33,595 nucleotides of DNA from Thermaceae bacterium (GTDB lineage Bacteria; Deinococcota; Deinococci; Deinococcales; Thermaceae), in the NCBI GenBank assembly GCA_015478585.1, contig JADMIM010000038.1, forward strand, positions 1 to 33,595. The letters are read 5' to 3'. Under the pieces are notes generated by a model. The model made no database searches, had not been told where the DNA came from, and saw nothing but the letters and a program-made list of their open reading frames with translations. Position numbers and translations under genes: made by a program. Below are positions 16,391 through 26,646 of this stretch, in pieces. Position 1 is the first letter of the stretch. Every line of letters starts with the position of its first letter.

Positions 16391-16999
16391 ATGCCTTTAT
16401 CGGATTCGGTAGTGGATTTGTCACACCACAACGAGCTCGAGCCCAACTCGGGGTTTCATGCCATGCAGGGCGCTGGTATCCAGGCGGTTATTCACAAAGC
16501 AACTGAGGGGCAATCCTGGTCTGACCCAACCTATCTGTCCCGTTACCAACGGGTGCAACAAACCGCATTGCTGTGGGGTTCATACCATTTTGGGATTGGC
16601 GGCAACCCCACCCAGCAAGCCGATTTCTACTTACAGACGGCTAATCCCACCGCTAGCGAGGCCATCTGCCTGGATTTTGAAGACCCATCCATGAGCCTGG
16701 CCGAGGCCGAGGCTTTTGTCAAACGAATCTTTTCGCAACTCGGACGTTACCCAATTTTGTACACCTATACTTCTTTTTTGCGAAAAGTCCTGGGCAACAA
16801 ACCCAGCCCCACTCTTTCGCGTTGCCCCCTGTGGATTGCTCGATACGCCCAGTCCGTGGGCCCTTTACCTCCGGGGTTTAGCCGATACTGGCTATGGCAA
16901 TATACCCAAAGCGCTCAGGTAGCCGGGGTAACCAACTCGGTAGATCGCAGCCGCTTCAACGGCACGGTACAGGAGCTACAAGATAGCTGGCCGCTTTAA
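16391..16999 (+). CDS. GH25-type lysozyme-like (muramidase) protein
   Basis: A 202-residue single-domain protein of the GH25 fold. The N-terminal VVDLSHHNE carries the family's conserved Asp, and [11 protein letters not shown] near residue 95 carries the D-x-E pair used in catalysis. Other GH25 blocks are [46 protein letters not shown] and [17 protein letters not shown]. There is no signal peptide, so the protein is cytoplasmic or released by another route. That is unusual for a secreted lysozyme but seen in phage-derived endolysins. Start support is GGGGGT upstream. The stop overlaps the VWA gene's stop by 4 bp (convergent). Confidence 0.88.
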   Translation: MPLSDSVVDLSHHNELEPNSGFHAMQGAGIQAVIHKATEGQSWSDPTYLSRYQRVQQTALLWGSYHFGIGGNPTQQADFYLQTANPTASEAICLDFEDPSMSLAEAEAFVKRIFSQLGRYPILYTYTSFLRKVLGNKPSPTLSRCPLWIARYAQSVGPLPPGFSRYWLWQYTQSAQVAGVTNSVDRSRFNGTVQELQDSWPL

Positions 17000-18219
17000 T
17001 TGCGGCTGACCTTGCGGTTCAAGAAGTCCATCAGCACGTAGCGCCCAATGTTCCCCGGCGTGGTCATATAGGCTTTGCCTTTGGTAATTTGGGTGAGCTT
17101 TTTGACAAAAGCCAGCAACTCAGGCTCTCGAGCCAGCATGAAGGTATGGATTGGAATGCCTTCCTTGCGGGCCAGAGTGGCCTCTTTGAGCGTCTCGGCC
17201 AGAATTACCGGGTCGAGGCCCCAGGCGTTTTTGTAAATCTGGCCGCTCGGGAGGGTGAGGGCAGAGGGCTTGCCGTCAGTAATCATGATGATCTGCTTCA
17301 TCTCGCCGCTCATCTTTTTGAGAATTTTGCGGGCCAGTTTGAGCCCCTCGGCAGTGTTGGTGTGGTATGGCCCGACCTGCACGGTAGGGAGTCGCCCCAG
17401 CGGGACTTCTTCGGCGCTGTCGTGGAACACCCCAAAACGCACTTGGTCGCCCGGATACTGGGTGCGGATCAGGTGCGAAAGCCCCAGGGCCACGCGCTTG
17501 GCGGGGGTGAAGCGGTCTTCGCCATACAAAATCATGGAGTGCGAGCAGTCTAAGAGCACCACCGTGTTCATCGAGGCGGTGTACTCGGAAAGCTCGATCA
17601 CCATGTCGGACTCCTCGAGGTTGTCCAGACCCTTGGTCACAAGGTTTTTCAGGGTCTCGCCAATGTTGAGGTTAGGTTGGTCGCCGAACTCGTAGGTCTT
17701 GGTCTCACCGCTACTCTCCACGCCCGAGGCATAGTGCCGGGTCACGTGGGCTCCGGGGGCATTCTTGCCGAGGGCTCCCAACAGCGAGCGTAACGACTTG
17801 AGCCCCAGAAAGTCCACCGATTTGTTGGTCAGCTCGAGCCGCGTGTCCTGCGACTCTCCCTGCATTCCCTGGCCCTGCGAGGGGTCGGTGGGGTCTTGGC
17901 CTGGCAGCCGCATGAAACCCTCGTCCTGAAGGCGCTGCATCAGCTTCTGGATTTCCTGGTAGAGCCGGGTGTTTTCCTGGTTTTTGGCGTTCCTGGCCTC
18001 CTCGAGCCACTCCTCGGGAACGCGGTCATTTTCCAGCAGGGCTTGCAGCAAGGCATCAAACAAATCCTCGGCAGTAGGGGCGCGGTTGGGGTCGGGCTGG
18101 TAGCGGTTATAGGGGTCGTTGAAGCCCGAATCCATCAGGAAATCCTGAATCATATCCATCAGGTCGGCACCGGATAGGTCGTCGAAGCCGGGTTCGTATT
18201 TGCTGTAGCGGACTCGCAT
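16996..18219 (-). CDS. VWA-domain protein (MoxR-partner type)
   Basis: 407 residues from [20 protein letters not shown]; the start is set by AGGAG upstream, and a longer in-frame opening would run into the repeats. The N-terminal half is acidic, Gln/Asp-rich and likely helical. The C-terminal von Willebrand A domain has the MIDAS residues DCSHS near residue 235, a Thr in [10 protein letters not shown] and Asp in ITDGKPSAL. Such proteins pair with MoxR-type AAA+ ATPases to remodel or insert metal into target proteins. The MoxR-like gene lies upstream on the same strand, now separated by an inverted-repeat cassette. Partner assignment is inferred from context. Confidence 0.92.
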   Translation of the reverse strand: MRVRYSKYEPGFDDLSGADLMDMIQDFLMDSGFNDPYNRYQPDPNRAPTAEDLFDALLQALLENDRVPEEWLEEARNAKNQENTRLYQEIQKLMQRLQDEGFMRLPGQDPTDPSQGQGMQGESQDTRLELTNKSVDFLGLKSLRSLLGALGKNAPGAHVTRHYASGVESSGETKTYEFGDQPNLNIGETLKNLVTKGLDNLEESDMVIELSEYTASMNTVVLLDCSHSMILYGEDRFTPAKRVALGLSHLIRTQYPGDQVRFGVFHDSAEEVPLGRLPTVQVGPYHTNTAEGLKLARKILKKMSGEMKQIIMITDGKPSALTLPSGQIYKNAWGLDPVILAETLKEATLARKEGIPIHTFMLAREPELLAFVKKLTQITKGKAYMTTPGNIGRYVLMDFLNRKVSRN

Positions 18220-18229
18220 AAGTGCTCCT

Positions 18230-18680
18230 GTCGAAGGTCGAAGGACTAAGGTCGAAGGTCGGAAGCCTCGAGATAGGAAATCAGTGCGTTGAGCCTGCCG
18301 TTGAGTTCTCGCAAGATTCCAATAATGGGCCCAGGTCATCAGAGAAGGCTAAAGTTTTTGCAATATGCCGTGCGGCTACTGTTTCGAGCAAAGAGCCTCG
18401 TGCTTGATATAAAAACCTTACAAAATCGCGGTCACTGCTGCAACCCTTGCCTTCAGCGATATTGAGGGTGATTGAGTTAGCGGCTCTACGTATTTGACTG
18501 GTCAATCCGAAACGCTCGTCTGCTGGAAAGTTCCCGGTCAATTGGTAAACTCGTGCAATCAGGGTAATTGATTTTTGGTAAACCTCGAGCTGCTCAAAGC
18601 TAAAGTAGCCTTCTGCATCAAGGAGTTTGCCCTGCTGTTTGCCCATTATGACCTTCGACTTTCGACCCTAGACCTTCGAC
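18230..18680. mobile_element. Inverted-repeat-bounded cassette carrying an IVP-like gene
   Basis: The left end (18230-18262) is a row of GTCGAAGG words; the right end (18650-18680) is the inverted form, GACCTTCGAC repeated with variation. The block lies between the MoxR-like and VWA genes, a pair normally adjacent. The same GTCGAAGG-type words flank the other repeat elements in this window. It carries no transposase, so mobility is inferred from structure. Confidence 0.5.
18246..18646 (-). pseudogene. Four-helix-bundle protein (IVP/S23-like), C-terminal frameshift
   Basis: A short helical protein of the four-helix-bundle (23S rRNA intervening sequence protein) type: FEQLEVYQKSITLIARVYQL, FGLTSQIRRAANSITLNIAE, FVRFLYQARGSLLETVAA. 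The frame from the ATG at 18646 stops at about 18281 after [12 protein letters not shown]. One base away the expected family ending is intact, [13 protein letters not shown], reaching a stop at 18246. A one-base deletion near 18300 explains this. The first three helices are untouched, so a truncated product could still fold. The family's function is unknown. The stop falls inside the left repeat. Confidence 0.8.
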
Positions 18681-18688
18681 AATTAAGT

Positions 18689-20113
18689 TTAGTTCCCCCA
18701 GCCTCTTTCGCGGGTTTCCACCGGAGCACTGTAGCTCTCTTCGCCTCGAGCGATTTTCCTGCGCCCAGACAAGCCCTCAAGGATGAACTCACCCGCCGCC
18801 ACCAGGGCTTCGGGGGAAGTGTCGCTCTCGAGCTTCTTGGCTGCCGCGAGCAGGCCAGGAACCTTCTCTATCTCCTTCAGCACGCTCTTGGCCGGGCCTT
18901 CGGGCAGGCTCAGCAGATTGCCTGCGGCAAAATAGTCGGTGATGGGGTCGGTTTGCAGGCCCCTGGAGCGCTCCCCGTAGGCCATACCAAACGCCTTGAG
19001 GAGCAGGTCTTTGGCAACCCGGTCTGCGCCTTGGAGTTCGCCTTCGTACTCGAGTTCGATCTTGCCGGTAATAGCGGGCAGCGCCGAGTAGAGGTCTACT
19101 GGCCTCGCTACCGGGCGGTCGCCGTACTTGAGGGCGCGACGCTCGGCATTGGAGGTCACGAGTTCGATCATGCTGATAGAGAGGCGCTGAGACACCCCCG
19201 AGGTCTTGTCCACCCGCTTGTCCTCGCGGGCCACAAAGGCCACCGCTTCGCTAGCCTCACTCACGTAGGAAGGTACGTAGATGCCCTCCTCGCGGGCAGT
19301 CCAGGCTTCTTGCTGGGTGATGGAAAGCCCCTCCTCGAGGGTCTTGGGGTAGTGGGTGCGAATCTCCGAGCCGATGCGGTCTTTGAGGGGGGTGACAATT
19401 TTGCCACGCGCGGTGTAGTCCTGGGGGTTGGCAGTGAAAGCCACCCACACGTCGAGCTGGAGGCGCACCGGATAGCCCCTGATCTGCACGTCGCCTTCTT
19501 GCAAGATGTTGAACAAAGCCACCTGAACCTTGGGAGCAAGGTCGGCGACCTCGTTGATGCCAAAGATACCCCGGTTGGCCCTGGGCAAGAGACCGTAGTG
19601 GACAGCCTCGAGGTCGGAGAGGCCGCTGCCGCGCTTGGCGGCCTTGATGGGGTCTATATCGCCCAAGATGTCGGCCACGGTGGTATCCGGCGTGGCAAGC
19701 TTTTCCACATAGCGCTCATCGCGGCCTATCCAGACGATAGGCGTGTCATCACCCTTTTCTTCCAAGAGCCGCAAAGCCTCGGCGGAAAGCGGGCGCAGCG
19801 GGTTGTCTCGAATTTCGGTAGGCAAGGCCGGGATGGCCTCATCCAAAAGCTCGGTAAGCTGGCGCAGGATGCGGCTCTTAGCCTGCCCCCGCAGGCCCAG
19901 CAGAATAAAGTTGTGCCGGGCCAGAATGGCGTTTACCAAGCTGGGAATCACGGTTTCGTCGTAGCTCTGCACGCCAGGGAACAGTCGCTTGCCAGAACGC
20001 AACTTGGCGATGAGGTTTTCCCGCGCCTCATCCTTGACACTGCGGCTTAGTTTTTCCATCGGATAAGTGCGCTTGAGTTCGCCCAGGGTCTTGGCGCGAT
20101 TGTCCTCTTTCAT
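18689..20113 (-). CDS. MoxR/Mg-chelatase-like AAA+ ATPase
   Basis: 474 residues. The nucleotide-binding region is [17 protein letters not shown] near residue 70, a Walker A in which Ala replaces the Gly before Lys (RGQAKS). The Walker B region is [21 protein letters not shown] near residue 185, followed by [20 protein letters not shown] and [24 protein letters not shown]. These are the sensor and pre-sensor features of the magnesium-chelatase/MoxR clade. It probably works as a hexameric chaperone with the VWA protein encoded downstream. No Shine-Dalgarno sequence is seen. An IVP cassette now separates the pair. Confidence 0.9.
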   Translation of the reverse strand: MKEDNRAKTLGELKRTYPMEKLSRSVKDEARENLIAKLRSGKRLFPGVQSYDETVIPSLVNAILARHNFILLGLRGQAKSRILRQLTELLDEAIPALPTEIRDNPLRPLSAEALRLLEEKGDDTPIVWIGRDERYVEKLATPDTTVADILGDIDPIKAAKRGSGLSDLEAVHYGLLPRANRGIFGINEVADLAPKVQVALFNILQEGDVQIRGYPVRLQLDVWVAFTANPQDYTARGKIVTPLKDRIGSEIRTHYPKTLEEGLSITQQEAWTAREEGIYVPSYVSEASEAVAFVAREDKRVDKTSGVSQRLSISMIELVTSNAERRALKYGDRPVARPVDLYSALPAITGKIELEYEGELQGADRVAKDLLLKAFGMAYGERSRGLQTDPITDYFAAGNLLSLPEGPAKSVLKEIEKVPGLLAAAKKLESDTSPEALVAAGEFILEGLSGRRKIARGEESYSAPVETRERGWGN

Positions 20114-20239
20114 GGAGTTACTCTACGGGAGATGGCGCAAAACTGTGTAAACCAGAGGCCATTTGACCCTAACAGGGTTGGTAAAATAGGTCAGACAACC
20201 GCTCGAGGCCCAAACAAGGTGCGCCGAAGCACACTGTTT

Positions 20240-20425
20240 TTAAGCCGTACGGCGAGTTGCAGATTTTTTGCGAGGCTCGAGCAGCTCAAAGGTGATGGGG
20301 TCAACCACTTGGGCCTCCTCAGCTAAAGCCTCGGACAAATAATGCGTGGCCCAAAACCCAGCTTCCTGGGCTTCGTTTTCAAACTCAGGTACTTCATCCC
20401 AACTTTTTATCTCGAGTCTTCCCAT
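20240..20425 (-). CDS. brnA: CopG/BrnA-type antitoxin
   Basis: 61 residues from the ATG at 20425. The N-terminal block EIKSWDEVPEFENEAQEAGFWATHYLSEAL fits the CopG-type antitoxin pattern, with the conserved P-F-E-x-E-x-E-FW-H core. The C-terminus is basic and probably binds DNA (EPRKKSATRRTA). The start lies inside the 3' end of the toxin's restored frame (18-nt overlap), as usual for toxin-antitoxin pairs. The antitoxin looks intact while its toxin is broken, so it may be an orphan. The symbol follows the family; a distinct CopG subgroup is possible. Confidence 0.75.
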   Translation of the reverse strand: MGRLEIKSWDEVPEFENEAQEAGFWATHYLSEALAEEAQVVDPITFELLEPRKKSATRRTA

Positions 20426-20692
20426 CTTCTTAGCGTCCGTTTCTCGGTTTCGTTGGCCTCGTGAGCACTTATCGGGCGAATACTCTCTGGACGTAGCGTA
20501 AGCAATATTACCCTGCCCGACCCGCATGGGTGCGCGAGTAGCACAAAAAACGTCTTTCCCCTTTACGTTTGGTCTGGGGAACCTGTATCACCTTCTGAAG
20601 CAAGTAGTCAAAGGCTTGCTCGATTTCATCTTCAGAAACTCGTGACGGGTGGCGTGCCCCAAGTTGCCCTCGTCCCAGTCGAAGCGACACAT
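20407..20692 (-). pseudogene. brnT: BrnT-type toxin gene, two frameshifts
   Basis: Reading three minus-strand frames in turn gives a near-complete BrnT-like toxin. MCRFDWDEGNLGHATRH from the ATG at 20692 is followed, after a one-base shift near 20640, by VSEDEIEQAFDYLLQK and KGERRFLCYSRTHAGR. After a second shift near 20520 comes VILLTLRPESIRPISA and HEANETEKRTLRRWEDSR, with the stop at 20407. BrnT toxins are RelE-fold ribonucleases, and GERRF and RPISA are family blocks. As written, no single frame encodes more than about 60 residues, so the toxin is inactive unless sequencing errors explain the shifts. It lies three bases after the rny stop. Confidence 0.82.
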
Positions 20693-20695
20693 AGA

Positions 20696-22465
20696 CTACT
20701 TGGCGTACTCCACCGCCCGACTCTCCCGCACCACCGTCACCTGCACCTGCCCCGGATAGTTCATGTCGCGCTCGATGCGCCCAGCGATTTCCCGCGCCAG
20801 CAGCGTGGCTTTGGAGTCGGAGATCCGATCGGGCTTGACGATTACGCGTACCTCGCGCCCGGCCTGCACCGCGAAGGCATTGTCCACGCCGGGGAAGCTG
20901 AGGGCGATGCGCTCGAGTTGTTCCAGCCGCTGAATATACTCCTCGAGGCTCTCCCGCCGCGCTCCTGGACGGGCCGCACTGATAGCATCGGCGGCGGCAG
21001 CTAGCACCGAGTAGATGGTCTCGTTATTCTCCGGGTCGTGGTGGTGAGCAATGGCATCCATCACCTCTTTGGGCTCGCCGAAGCGCCCGGCCAGGGTGAT
21101 GCCGATTTCCACGTGGGTTCCCTCGATTTCACGGTCTACGCTCTTGCCGATGTCGTGTAGCAGACCAGCCCGGCGGCCCATCCCCGCGTCCAGGCCCAGC
21201 TCCGAGGCCATGATGCCGGTCAGGTGGGCTACTTGTACCGAGTGCTTGAGCACATTCTGACCATAAGAGCTGCGGAAGTGCAGGCGGCCCAAAAGCTGTA
21301 CCAGACCGGGCTTGAGTCCAACTACCCCGGCCTCGAGGGCAGCTTCTTCGCCGCGCTCGTAGATGAAGGTTTTCATCTCGTTTTTGGCCTTCTCGACGAC
21401 CTCCTCGATACGGCTGGGGTGGATGCGTCCGTCGCCTACGAGCTGCTCCAAAGCCATGCGGGCGATTTCACGGCGCATGGGGTTGAAACCGGAGAGCAAC
21501 ACGGCCTCTGGGGTGTCGTCAATAATCAGGTCTACGCCGGTCAGGGCCTCAAAAGTACGAATGTTGCGGCCTTCGCGCCCGATGATACGGCCCTTCATGG
21601 CATCAGAGGGGATGGGAACAACGGAAACTGCCAGTGAAGCCGCGGTTTCCGAAGCCTGACGCTGGGCCGCTTGAGCGATTAGCTTCTGGGCCTCGCGCTT
21701 GACCTCGAGGCGAACTCGCTCGAGGCTGGCCTTGACCTTGAGGGCTTTTTCTTCTTCTAGTTCGGCATCCAGGCGCGAGAGCAGCAAGTCCCTGGCTTCC
21801 TCCCGGCTGAGCCCGGCGACTTCTTGCAGCTTGAGGTCTATGCCCCGTTCGCGCTGGCCCAACTCAGCTTCGCGGACATAGAGGCTTTTCTCGAAGCTGT
21901 CGAGCTTTTCCTCCTGTTCGTCGAGGCGCAGGGCCCTGGCATCGAGTTGTTCGCCGCGCCGGGCTAGGCGCTCGGTTTCGCGCTTGAGTTCCTCGCGCTC
22001 GGCCCGCACCGAGTCCAGGTCGGACTGCAAGCGTTCACGCTCGGCCTTGACCGAGTTACGCTCAGACCCCAGCATCTCACGCTCGGCAGCCAGGGTAATC
22101 ATCATCCGCTCGCGCTCTTCCTTGAGCTGTGTCCGAAGGCGTTCTTCCCCCTCGCGGCGGGTGCGCTCGAGATCCGCGCTGGCGGCTTGGCGCAGCCGTT
22201 CGACCTCGCCCTGCACCGAGTCTCGCAGCCGCATGGCCTCACTCTGGGCGGCCTCGCGGACGGCCCTCGACTCGGCCCGAGCCGAGTCTATGAGGGTTTT
22301 GGACTCCGCCCGGGCGGCCTCAAGCAACTGGAGGGCCTCGCGGCGGGAAGCCTCGAGTTCACCTTTGTTTACCTCTCCCAGGCGACCAAGCCGTTGGTAG
22401 AGGGAGAAGGCAAAGCCCCCAACGGCGATTAATACGATTAATAGCAGGATGTCGAGTAAAGGCAT
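20696..22465 (-). CDS. rny: Ribonuclease Y
   Basis: 589 residues from MPLLDILLLIVLIAVGG, the start being set by GGAGGTG upstream. Domains in order: an N-terminal membrane anchor (about residues 3-22); a long charged coiled coil to about residue 270; a KH domain with MKGRIIGREGRNIRTFEALTG; and an HD domain with HSVQVAHLTGIMASELGLDA and LLHDIGKSVD, where HD ligates the catalytic metal. RNase Y is the membrane-bound endonuclease that initiates mRNA decay. It follows recA on the same strand, with a multi-hairpin leader in the 255-bp gap, and precedes the toxin-antitoxin locus. Confidence 0.97.
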   Translation of the reverse strand: MPLLDILLLIVLIAVGGFAFSLYQRLGRLGEVNKGELEASRREALQLLEAARAESKTLIDSARAESRAVREAAQSEAMRLRDSVQGEVERLRQAASADLERTRREGEERLRTQLKEERERMMITLAAEREMLGSERNSVKAERERLQSDLDSVRAEREELKRETERLARRGEQLDARALRLDEQEEKLDSFEKSLYVREAELGQRERGIDLKLQEVAGLSREEARDLLLSRLDAELEEEKALKVKASLERVRLEVKREAQKLIAQAAQRQASETAASLAVSVVPIPSDAMKGRIIGREGRNIRTFEALTGVDLIIDDTPEAVLLSGFNPMRREIARMALEQLVGDGRIHPSRIEEVVEKAKNEMKTFIYERGEEAALEAGVVGLKPGLVQLLGRLHFRSSYGQNVLKHSVQVAHLTGIMASELGLDAGMGRRAGLLHDIGKSVDREIEGTHVEIGITLAGRFGEPKEVMDAIAHHHDPENNETIYSVLAAAADAISAARPGARRESLEEYIQRLEQLERIALSFPGVDNAFAVQAGREVRVIVKPDRISDSKATLLAREIAGRIERDMNYPGQVQVTVVRESRAVEYAK

Positions 22466-22513
22466 GGGCACCTCCGTGCTGCAAAGGAGGTTCCCCAAGG
22501 AGAAGGCCTGGCG

Positions 22514-22619
22514 CGAGTTATGGCTTTATAACTCGGTTCCTCGACCCGTATGGCCCATCGTCTCCTGACAATCGCAGGCCATACCGGGATTCCCATGCCC
22601 CCGCCAGGGGTAGATACCC
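22514..22619 (-). promoter_or_regulatory. Multi-hairpin RNA leader upstream of rny
   Basis: On the minus strand, between the recA stop and rny start, three stem-loops follow one another. A GGGTA-TC-TACCC hairpin (22608-22619) competes with CCCC-TGGC-GGGG (22599-22610). A long stem of 11 bp with one bulge extends by an inner 6-bp stem with one G-U pair (22545-22588), and a perfect 8-bp stem CGAGTTAT/ATAACTCG closes a 6-nt loop (22514-22535). The overlapping GGGG strands give two mutually exclusive hairpins, a switch-like arrangement. It matches no riboswitch class I know. The wobble pair forms only in the minus-strand RNA, which supports that orientation. Confidence 0.55.
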
Positions 22620-22720
22620 TACTCGTTTACCTTCCAACCAAGTTGCCCCGGCTCTTTTGAAAGAGCTAAACGTTTTTTTGGCTTCCTGGCCCCTCATGCT
22701 TGGAGAACCTCGCTTCGGTA

Positions 22721-23773
22721 TTAAGCTTCAGCGGCTGCGGCTACTGGAGACTCTTCCTCTTCGCCGCTTTCCACCACTAGAGGTAGTTTACCAGCTTGGG
22801 CCAAAACCTTCTCTCGAATCTCCTGGGCCATTTTGGGGTCGGTCTTGAGGTATTCAGCGGCTTTTTCCTTGCCCTGACCCAGGCGGGTTTCGTTGTAGGA
22901 GAGCCAGGAACCGGCTTTTTCGATGACTTCGGCATTCACCGCCACCGATACCAAGTCGGCCAGGGGGTCAATCCCTTTACCGAAGTACAACTCGATTTCG
23001 GCCTCCCGGAAGGGAGGGGCCATTTTGTTTTTGGTGACTTTGACCCGCACTCGGTTGCCCACCGCGTCGTTGCCAATCTTGATGGGCTGGCCCTGACGAC
23101 GCACCTCGAGGCGCACCGAGGCATAAAACTTGAGGGCACGTCCGCCAGTGGTGGTCTCGGGGTTGCCGTACATCACCCCCACCTTCTCGCGGATCTGGTT
23201 GATGAAGATGGCTGTGGTATTGCTTTTGGAAAGCGCGGCGGTGAGCTTGCGCATGGCCTGGCTCATCATCCGGGCCTGCAAACCTACGAAGGCATCTCCC
23301 ATCTGGCCCTCAATTTCGGCCTGGGGCACCAGCGCGGCTACCGAGTCAATCACGATTACGTCCACCGCACCGCTACGGGTGAGAAGTTCCACGATTTCCA
23401 GAGCCTGCTCGCCGGTGTCAGGCTGGGAGATCAGCAGGTCGTCAATGTTGACCCCCAGACTTCTGGCATAACCAGGATCCATAGCGTGTTCGGCATCCAC
23501 GTAGGCCGCCACCCCACCAGCCATCTGGGCCTGCGCAGCGATACCCAGACACAAGGTGGTCTTGCCTCCCGACTCGGGGCCGTAAACCTCGATAATGCGC
23601 CCTCTGGGGATTCCACCGATGCCCAGGGCCATGTCTAGACCCAAGCTGCCCGTAGAAACCACGTCCACCTGCTGACGTGGAGCTTCACCAAGACGCATTA
23701 TGGCACCCTTGCCAAACTGCTTTTCGATAGATTTCAGGGCTCCATCCAAGGCTTTTTGTTTCTCTTTATCCAT
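22721..23773 (-). CDS. recA: Recombinase RecA
   Basis: 350 residues, full length. The N-terminal helix is [20 protein letters not shown]. Walker A is GPESGGKTT near residue 65, Walker B is [10 protein letters not shown] near residue 140, and the L1/L2 regions include [19 protein letters not shown] and [21 protein letters not shown]. RecA forms filaments on single-stranded DNA for strand exchange and SOS activation. A strong Shine-Dalgarno sequence (AAGGAG) precedes the ATG. It lies eleven bases after thpR in the cinA-thpR-recA operon; no LexA-type box is recognised. Confidence 0.98.
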   Translation of the reverse strand: MDKEKQKALDGALKSIEKQFGKGAIMRLGEAPRQQVDVVSTGSLGLDMALGIGGIPRGRIIEVYGPESGGKTTLCLGIAAQAQMAGGVAAYVDAEHAMDPGYARSLGVNIDDLLISQPDTGEQALEIVELLTRSGAVDVIVIDSVAALVPQAEIEGQMGDAFVGLQARMMSQAMRKLTAALSKSNTTAIFINQIREKVGVMYGNPETTTGGRALKFYASVRLEVRRQGQPIKIGNDAVGNRVRVKVTKNKMAPPFREAEIELYFGKGIDPLADLVSVAVNAEVIEKAGSWLSYNETRLGQGKEKAAEYLKTDPKMAQEIREKVLAQAGKLPLVVESGEEEESPVAAAAEA

Positions 23774-23784
23774 GACACACTCCT

Positions 23785-24315
23785 TCAGCTAAGAGGGAAA
23801 ACCTCGAGGACTTCGTACTCAGAACCAGACTTCTCCAACTTGGATTCCACCAAGCATACCGCCTTGGCTTCAAACCTCAGCCCTAGCACCAGCGGCCCCA
23901 CCCTGGGGGCTGGGCCTTTTTTACGGGCCAAGGTCAGGTGCGGGTGAAACTTCTCTTCCTGCTTAGCCTTGGCGGGGCGGACATCCGGCAGAGCCTGGCG
24001 CAGACCGTTGGCAAGAGGCTCCAAGCCCACTCCTTCGGCCTTGATGAACCACACCCTGGGCGAACCCGAGGCAGGAAAGTATCCGGTGCCGCCCAATTCG
24101 ACCTGAAACGGCTTTACCGATTTCGCCACCGCTCTGCCGACCAAAGAAAGCTGCTCCAGCACTCCATCATGCACTTCGCCCAGAAAGAACAAGGTGATGT
24201 GGAGCTGCTCGGGTCGGGCTGTTTTCCAGCCCTTGTAACCCTTTACCTTGTCCTGTGCGCTTGCCAGTGCTTGCTGCACGGTAGGGGGCGGAAAAATGGC
24301 GTAGAAGAGCCTCAT
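23785..24315 (-). CDS. thpR: RNA 2',3'-cyclic phosphodiesterase (LigT/2H family)
   Basis: 176 residues from [17 protein letters not shown], the typical opening of bacterial ThpR/LigT; a longer frame upstream is built from the repeats and is not used. The two catalytic HxTx motifs are HITLFFLG near residue 42 and HLTLARKKG near residue 124, placed as in 2H phosphoesterases. The enzyme opens 2',3'-cyclic phosphates to 2'-phosphates on RNA ends. It stands between cinA and recA, as in Deinococcus. An inverted repeat of the GTCGAAGG family fills the gap between cinA and thpR. Confidence 0.95.
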   Translation of the reverse strand: MRLFYAIFPPPTVQQALASAQDKVKGYKGWKTARPEQLHITLFFLGEVHDGVLEQLSLVGRAVAKSVKPFQVELGGTGYFPASGSPRVWFIKAEGVGLEPLANGLRQALPDVRPAKAKQEEKFHPHLTLARKKGPAPRVGPLVLGLRFEAKAVCLVESKLEKSGSEYEVLEVFPLS

Positions 24316-24332
24316 GCAGGCCTCTGGCATGA

Positions 24333-24400
24333 GTCTAAGGTCGAAGGTCGAAGGCCATAAACCCGTGCAGACCTTAGACCTTGGACTTTCGACCTTCGAC
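24333..24400. repeat. GTCGAAGG-type inverted repeat between cinA and thpR
   Basis: The left arm (24333-24354) is GTCTAAGGTCGAAGGTCGAA-type; the right arm (24370-24400) is its inverted form with variation. The words match the ends of the IVP cassette and of repeat copies A-C, but there is no core between the arms, so this may be a minimal or solo form. Confidence 0.65.
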
Positions 24401-24409
24401 AAGCTTTTC

Positions 24410-25609
24410 TCACATTAACTCCCCCCTGAGCAGTGCCAGGGCTGCATAGGCGGCTCGAACCCGGATAAACTCGCGGCCATACGGAGGAAAACGGTTTTTG
24501 CGAACTTCCGTGCCGGATGGCCCAGCCAGTGCCACCAATACTGTTCCCACCGGCTGGCCCTCGAGTTCGTCCGGGCCAGCAACCCCAGTGGTCGAGAGAG
24601 CATAGGTGGCCCCCAGGCGACTTCGGGCGGCTTCGGCCATGGCCCTGGCACATTCCTCGGAGACCATGCCGTGCGATAGGGCTTCTTCGGATACGCCAAA
24701 TTGCCGCTTGGCCTGGGGAGAATAGGCCACCATCCCACCTACATAAACCCTCGAGGCTCCAGCAACTTCGGTAATTAGCCCCCCGAGCGTTCCTCCGCTC
24801 AAGGACTCCATCGTCGCCAAGGTCGCGCCTGTGGCCTCCAATTGGTGCAGAATCACGCTGGGCAGGGTGTCGGAGTCCTGGCCCCAGAGATTGGCCTCGA
24901 GCTTGGGCTGAATGGCTCGAGCCAGGTTCGCCACGCCCGCCGGTTCCCCGCGCACCACCACCTCAACCCCGTGAGCCTTGGCGTAGGTGCCAACCTGAAC
25001 CAGCCCCTCGCGCAAAAATAAATTGCCCAAATCCTCGGCAATTTTGGATTCGCCAATACCAAAGGTTTTGAAGGTCTTCTGAGCGTACGGCTGGGTAGGC
25101 AGGTTGAGCTTGGGCAAAAGCTCAGCCCACATCGGCCTCCACTCGGCAGGGGGGCCCGGCAGGGCCACCAAATCCCTGCCGTCCTTATGAATCCACCATC
25201 CCGGCGCGGTTCCTCTGGGGTTTTGCAGCCAAGTCGCGGAGGCAATCTTCTGGGCTTGTTTGCGGTTGGACTCCGGCATGGCCCAACCCCGCTTGCTAAA
25301 GATCGAGCGGATATGCTCGAGCATAACCTCGTCCAGTTCCAAATCTTCGCCCAAGGCCTGGGCGATGGCTTCGCGGGTGATGTCGTCCGGGGTGGGGCCG
25401 AGCCCGCCGGAAAGTATGGTCAGGTGGGCAGAGTTCCAGGCTTGGCGCAGTTCACTCGAGAGTGCGCTCAAGTCGTCAGCGACGCGCAGGGTACGGAAAA
25501 TCTTCAGGGCGTAGGGTTGCAAACTACGGGCCAGTTCGGCGGTGTTGGTGTCCACCGTTTCGCCGTACAGGAGTTCGTCGCCCACGCCCATGATTTCTGT
25601 TAAAAACAT
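24410..25609 (-). CDS. cinA: CinA family protein (competence/damage-inducible, NMN deamidase-related)
   Basis: A 399-residue two-domain CinA. The N-terminal molybdopterin-binding-like domain has [20 protein letters not shown] and [20 protein letters not shown]. The C-terminal CinA domain (from about residue 245) has [37 protein letters not shown] and [20 protein letters not shown]. Members cleave ADP-ribose and/or deamidate NMN, and in Deinococcus cinA is cotranscribed with recA. The Shine-Dalgarno sequence AGGAG precedes the ATG. It heads the cinA-thpR-recA(-rny) unit, with a TTGACA promoter in the short gap to ygfZ. Confidence 0.96.
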   Translation of the reverse strand: MFLTEIMGVGDELLYGETVDTNTAELARSLQPYALKIFRTLRVADDLSALSSELRQAWNSAHLTILSGGLGPTPDDITREAIAQALGEDLELDEVMLEHIRSIFSKRGWAMPESNRKQAQKIASATWLQNPRGTAPGWWIHKDGRDLVALPGPPAEWRPMWAELLPKLNLPTQPYAQKTFKTFGIGESKIAEDLGNLFLREGLVQVGTYAKAHGVEVVVRGEPAGVANLARAIQPKLEANLWGQDSDTLPSVILHQLEATGATLATMESLSGGTLGGLITEVAGASRVYVGGMVAYSPQAKRQFGVSEEALSHGMVSEECARAMAEAARSRLGATYALSTTGVAGPDELEGQPVGTVLVALAGPSGTEVRKNRFPPYGREFIRVRAAYAALALLRGELM

Positions 25610-25623
25610 AATAACTCCTATAC

Positions 25624-25651
25624 ATTACACCATCCACTTAATAGTTGTCAA
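25624..25651 (-). promoter_or_regulatory. Promoter of the cinA-thpR-recA operon
   Basis: On the minus strand a perfect TTGACA (25646-25651) and TGTAAT (25624-25629) stand 16 bp apart, just before the cinA Shine-Dalgarno sequence. The -35 begins six bases after the ygfZ stop, so the promoter sits in a 47-bp gap. This is the best sigma-70-type promoter in the window. Confidence 0.7.
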
Positions 25652-25656
25652 AGGCT

Positions 25657-26640
25657 TCAGAGCATATCCAGCGGCAATCGCGCCACCGTAGCTGACCAAC
25701 CTTCAATTTCGACCTGATCGCCGGGATTGAGTTCCTTGCGCAAAAGCCCCAGGGCGATGGCCCCCCAACCCGGCGATTCCACCGCCGTACCCACCTTGCC
25801 CACGCTTTTGCCTTCACGAAAAACTTCAGCTCCAGAACGCAGATCTCGCTGACCCAGCAGGCCCATCAGGTGGTAGCGGGTGTTACCCCTGGCCTCGAGC
25901 CGGGCCATGATCTCCTGACCCAAATAGCAACCCTTCTTGTAGCTCACCCGGCTTTCCCAGCCCACTTCTTGGGGGAGTTCGCCCAAGGCTTCCTGAAGGT
26001 CGGCTATCCCATGCTCGACCCGCCAGACCCGCCAGGCTTGGCGGCCCACCAGGGTAGCCCCGGCTTCCAGCAGTTTGCGCACCACCGACTCGGCCATATC
26101 CACTGGTGGCAACAGCCACATTCCCCGCTCGTCTCGAGCCAATAGGGTCTGGTCGGCGCTCCCAACCCCCCAGGTTCCGGGTATTTCACCCAAGGTCTGC
26201 GCGACCCCCTCAGAGGCATGCCCATGTAGCCTCAGTACCAGGCGATCCACAGGTTCGGCAATTTCTACTTGGTCAAAAACCACATAGCGCCGAAACCGCT
26301 CCGCCAACCGCGAGGCACTGGGCGAAACCACCCAAAAACGCTCGCCCAGGTTCAGCACCAGCCCGGTGTGTTCGATCTGGCCCCGGTTGTTGAGGAAGAG
26401 GGTCTCGAGGCCCGTACCGGTGGGCATTTTCTTGATGTCCGAGGTGCACTGGTTATGTAAAAACTCCTGCCGGTCGGTTCCCTTCAGCTCGAGCAGGCCG
26501 TATTCGGCAAAGTCTAGCAAGGCCGCACCAAAATGCAGGGCTTCGGTTTCATCAGCCAGCCGCCCGAAACGCCAGGGCACATCCTTTCCGCGTTCCTGGC
26601 CCCACTCGGCTCCCAAAGACTCATACAGCGCTCGCAGCAT
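25657..26640 (-). CDS. ygfZ: YgfZ/GcvT-like folate-binding protein
   Basis: 327 residues. The diagnostic motif K-G-C-Y-x-G-Q-E is present as KKGCYLGQEIMARLEARGNT near residue 235. Earlier, EFLHNQCTSDIKKMPTGTG and TLFLNNRGQIEHTGLVLNLG give the folate-binding layout related to aminomethyltransferase GcvT, without the glycine-cleavage context. YgfZ helps assemble or repair some iron-sulfur enzymes. A TAAACT hexamer ends six bases before the ATG, suggesting a leaderless mRNA. It lies upstream of cinA on the same strand. Confidence 0.93.
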   Translation of the reverse strand: MLRALYESLGAEWGQERGKDVPWRFGRLADETEALHFGAALLDFAEYGLLELKGTDRQEFLHNQCTSDIKKMPTGTGLETLFLNNRGQIEHTGLVLNLGERFWVVSPSASRLAERFRRYVVFDQVEIAEPVDRLVLRLHGHASEGVAQTLGEIPGTWGVGSADQTLLARDERGMWLLPPVDMAESVVRKLLEAGATLVGRQAWRVWRVEHGIADLQEALGELPQEVGWESRVSYKKGCYLGQEIMARLEARGNTRYHLMGLLGQRDLRSGAEVFREGKSVGKVGTAVESPGWGAIALGLLRKELNPGDQVEIEGWSATVARLPLDML

Positions 26641-26646
26641 GAGGAT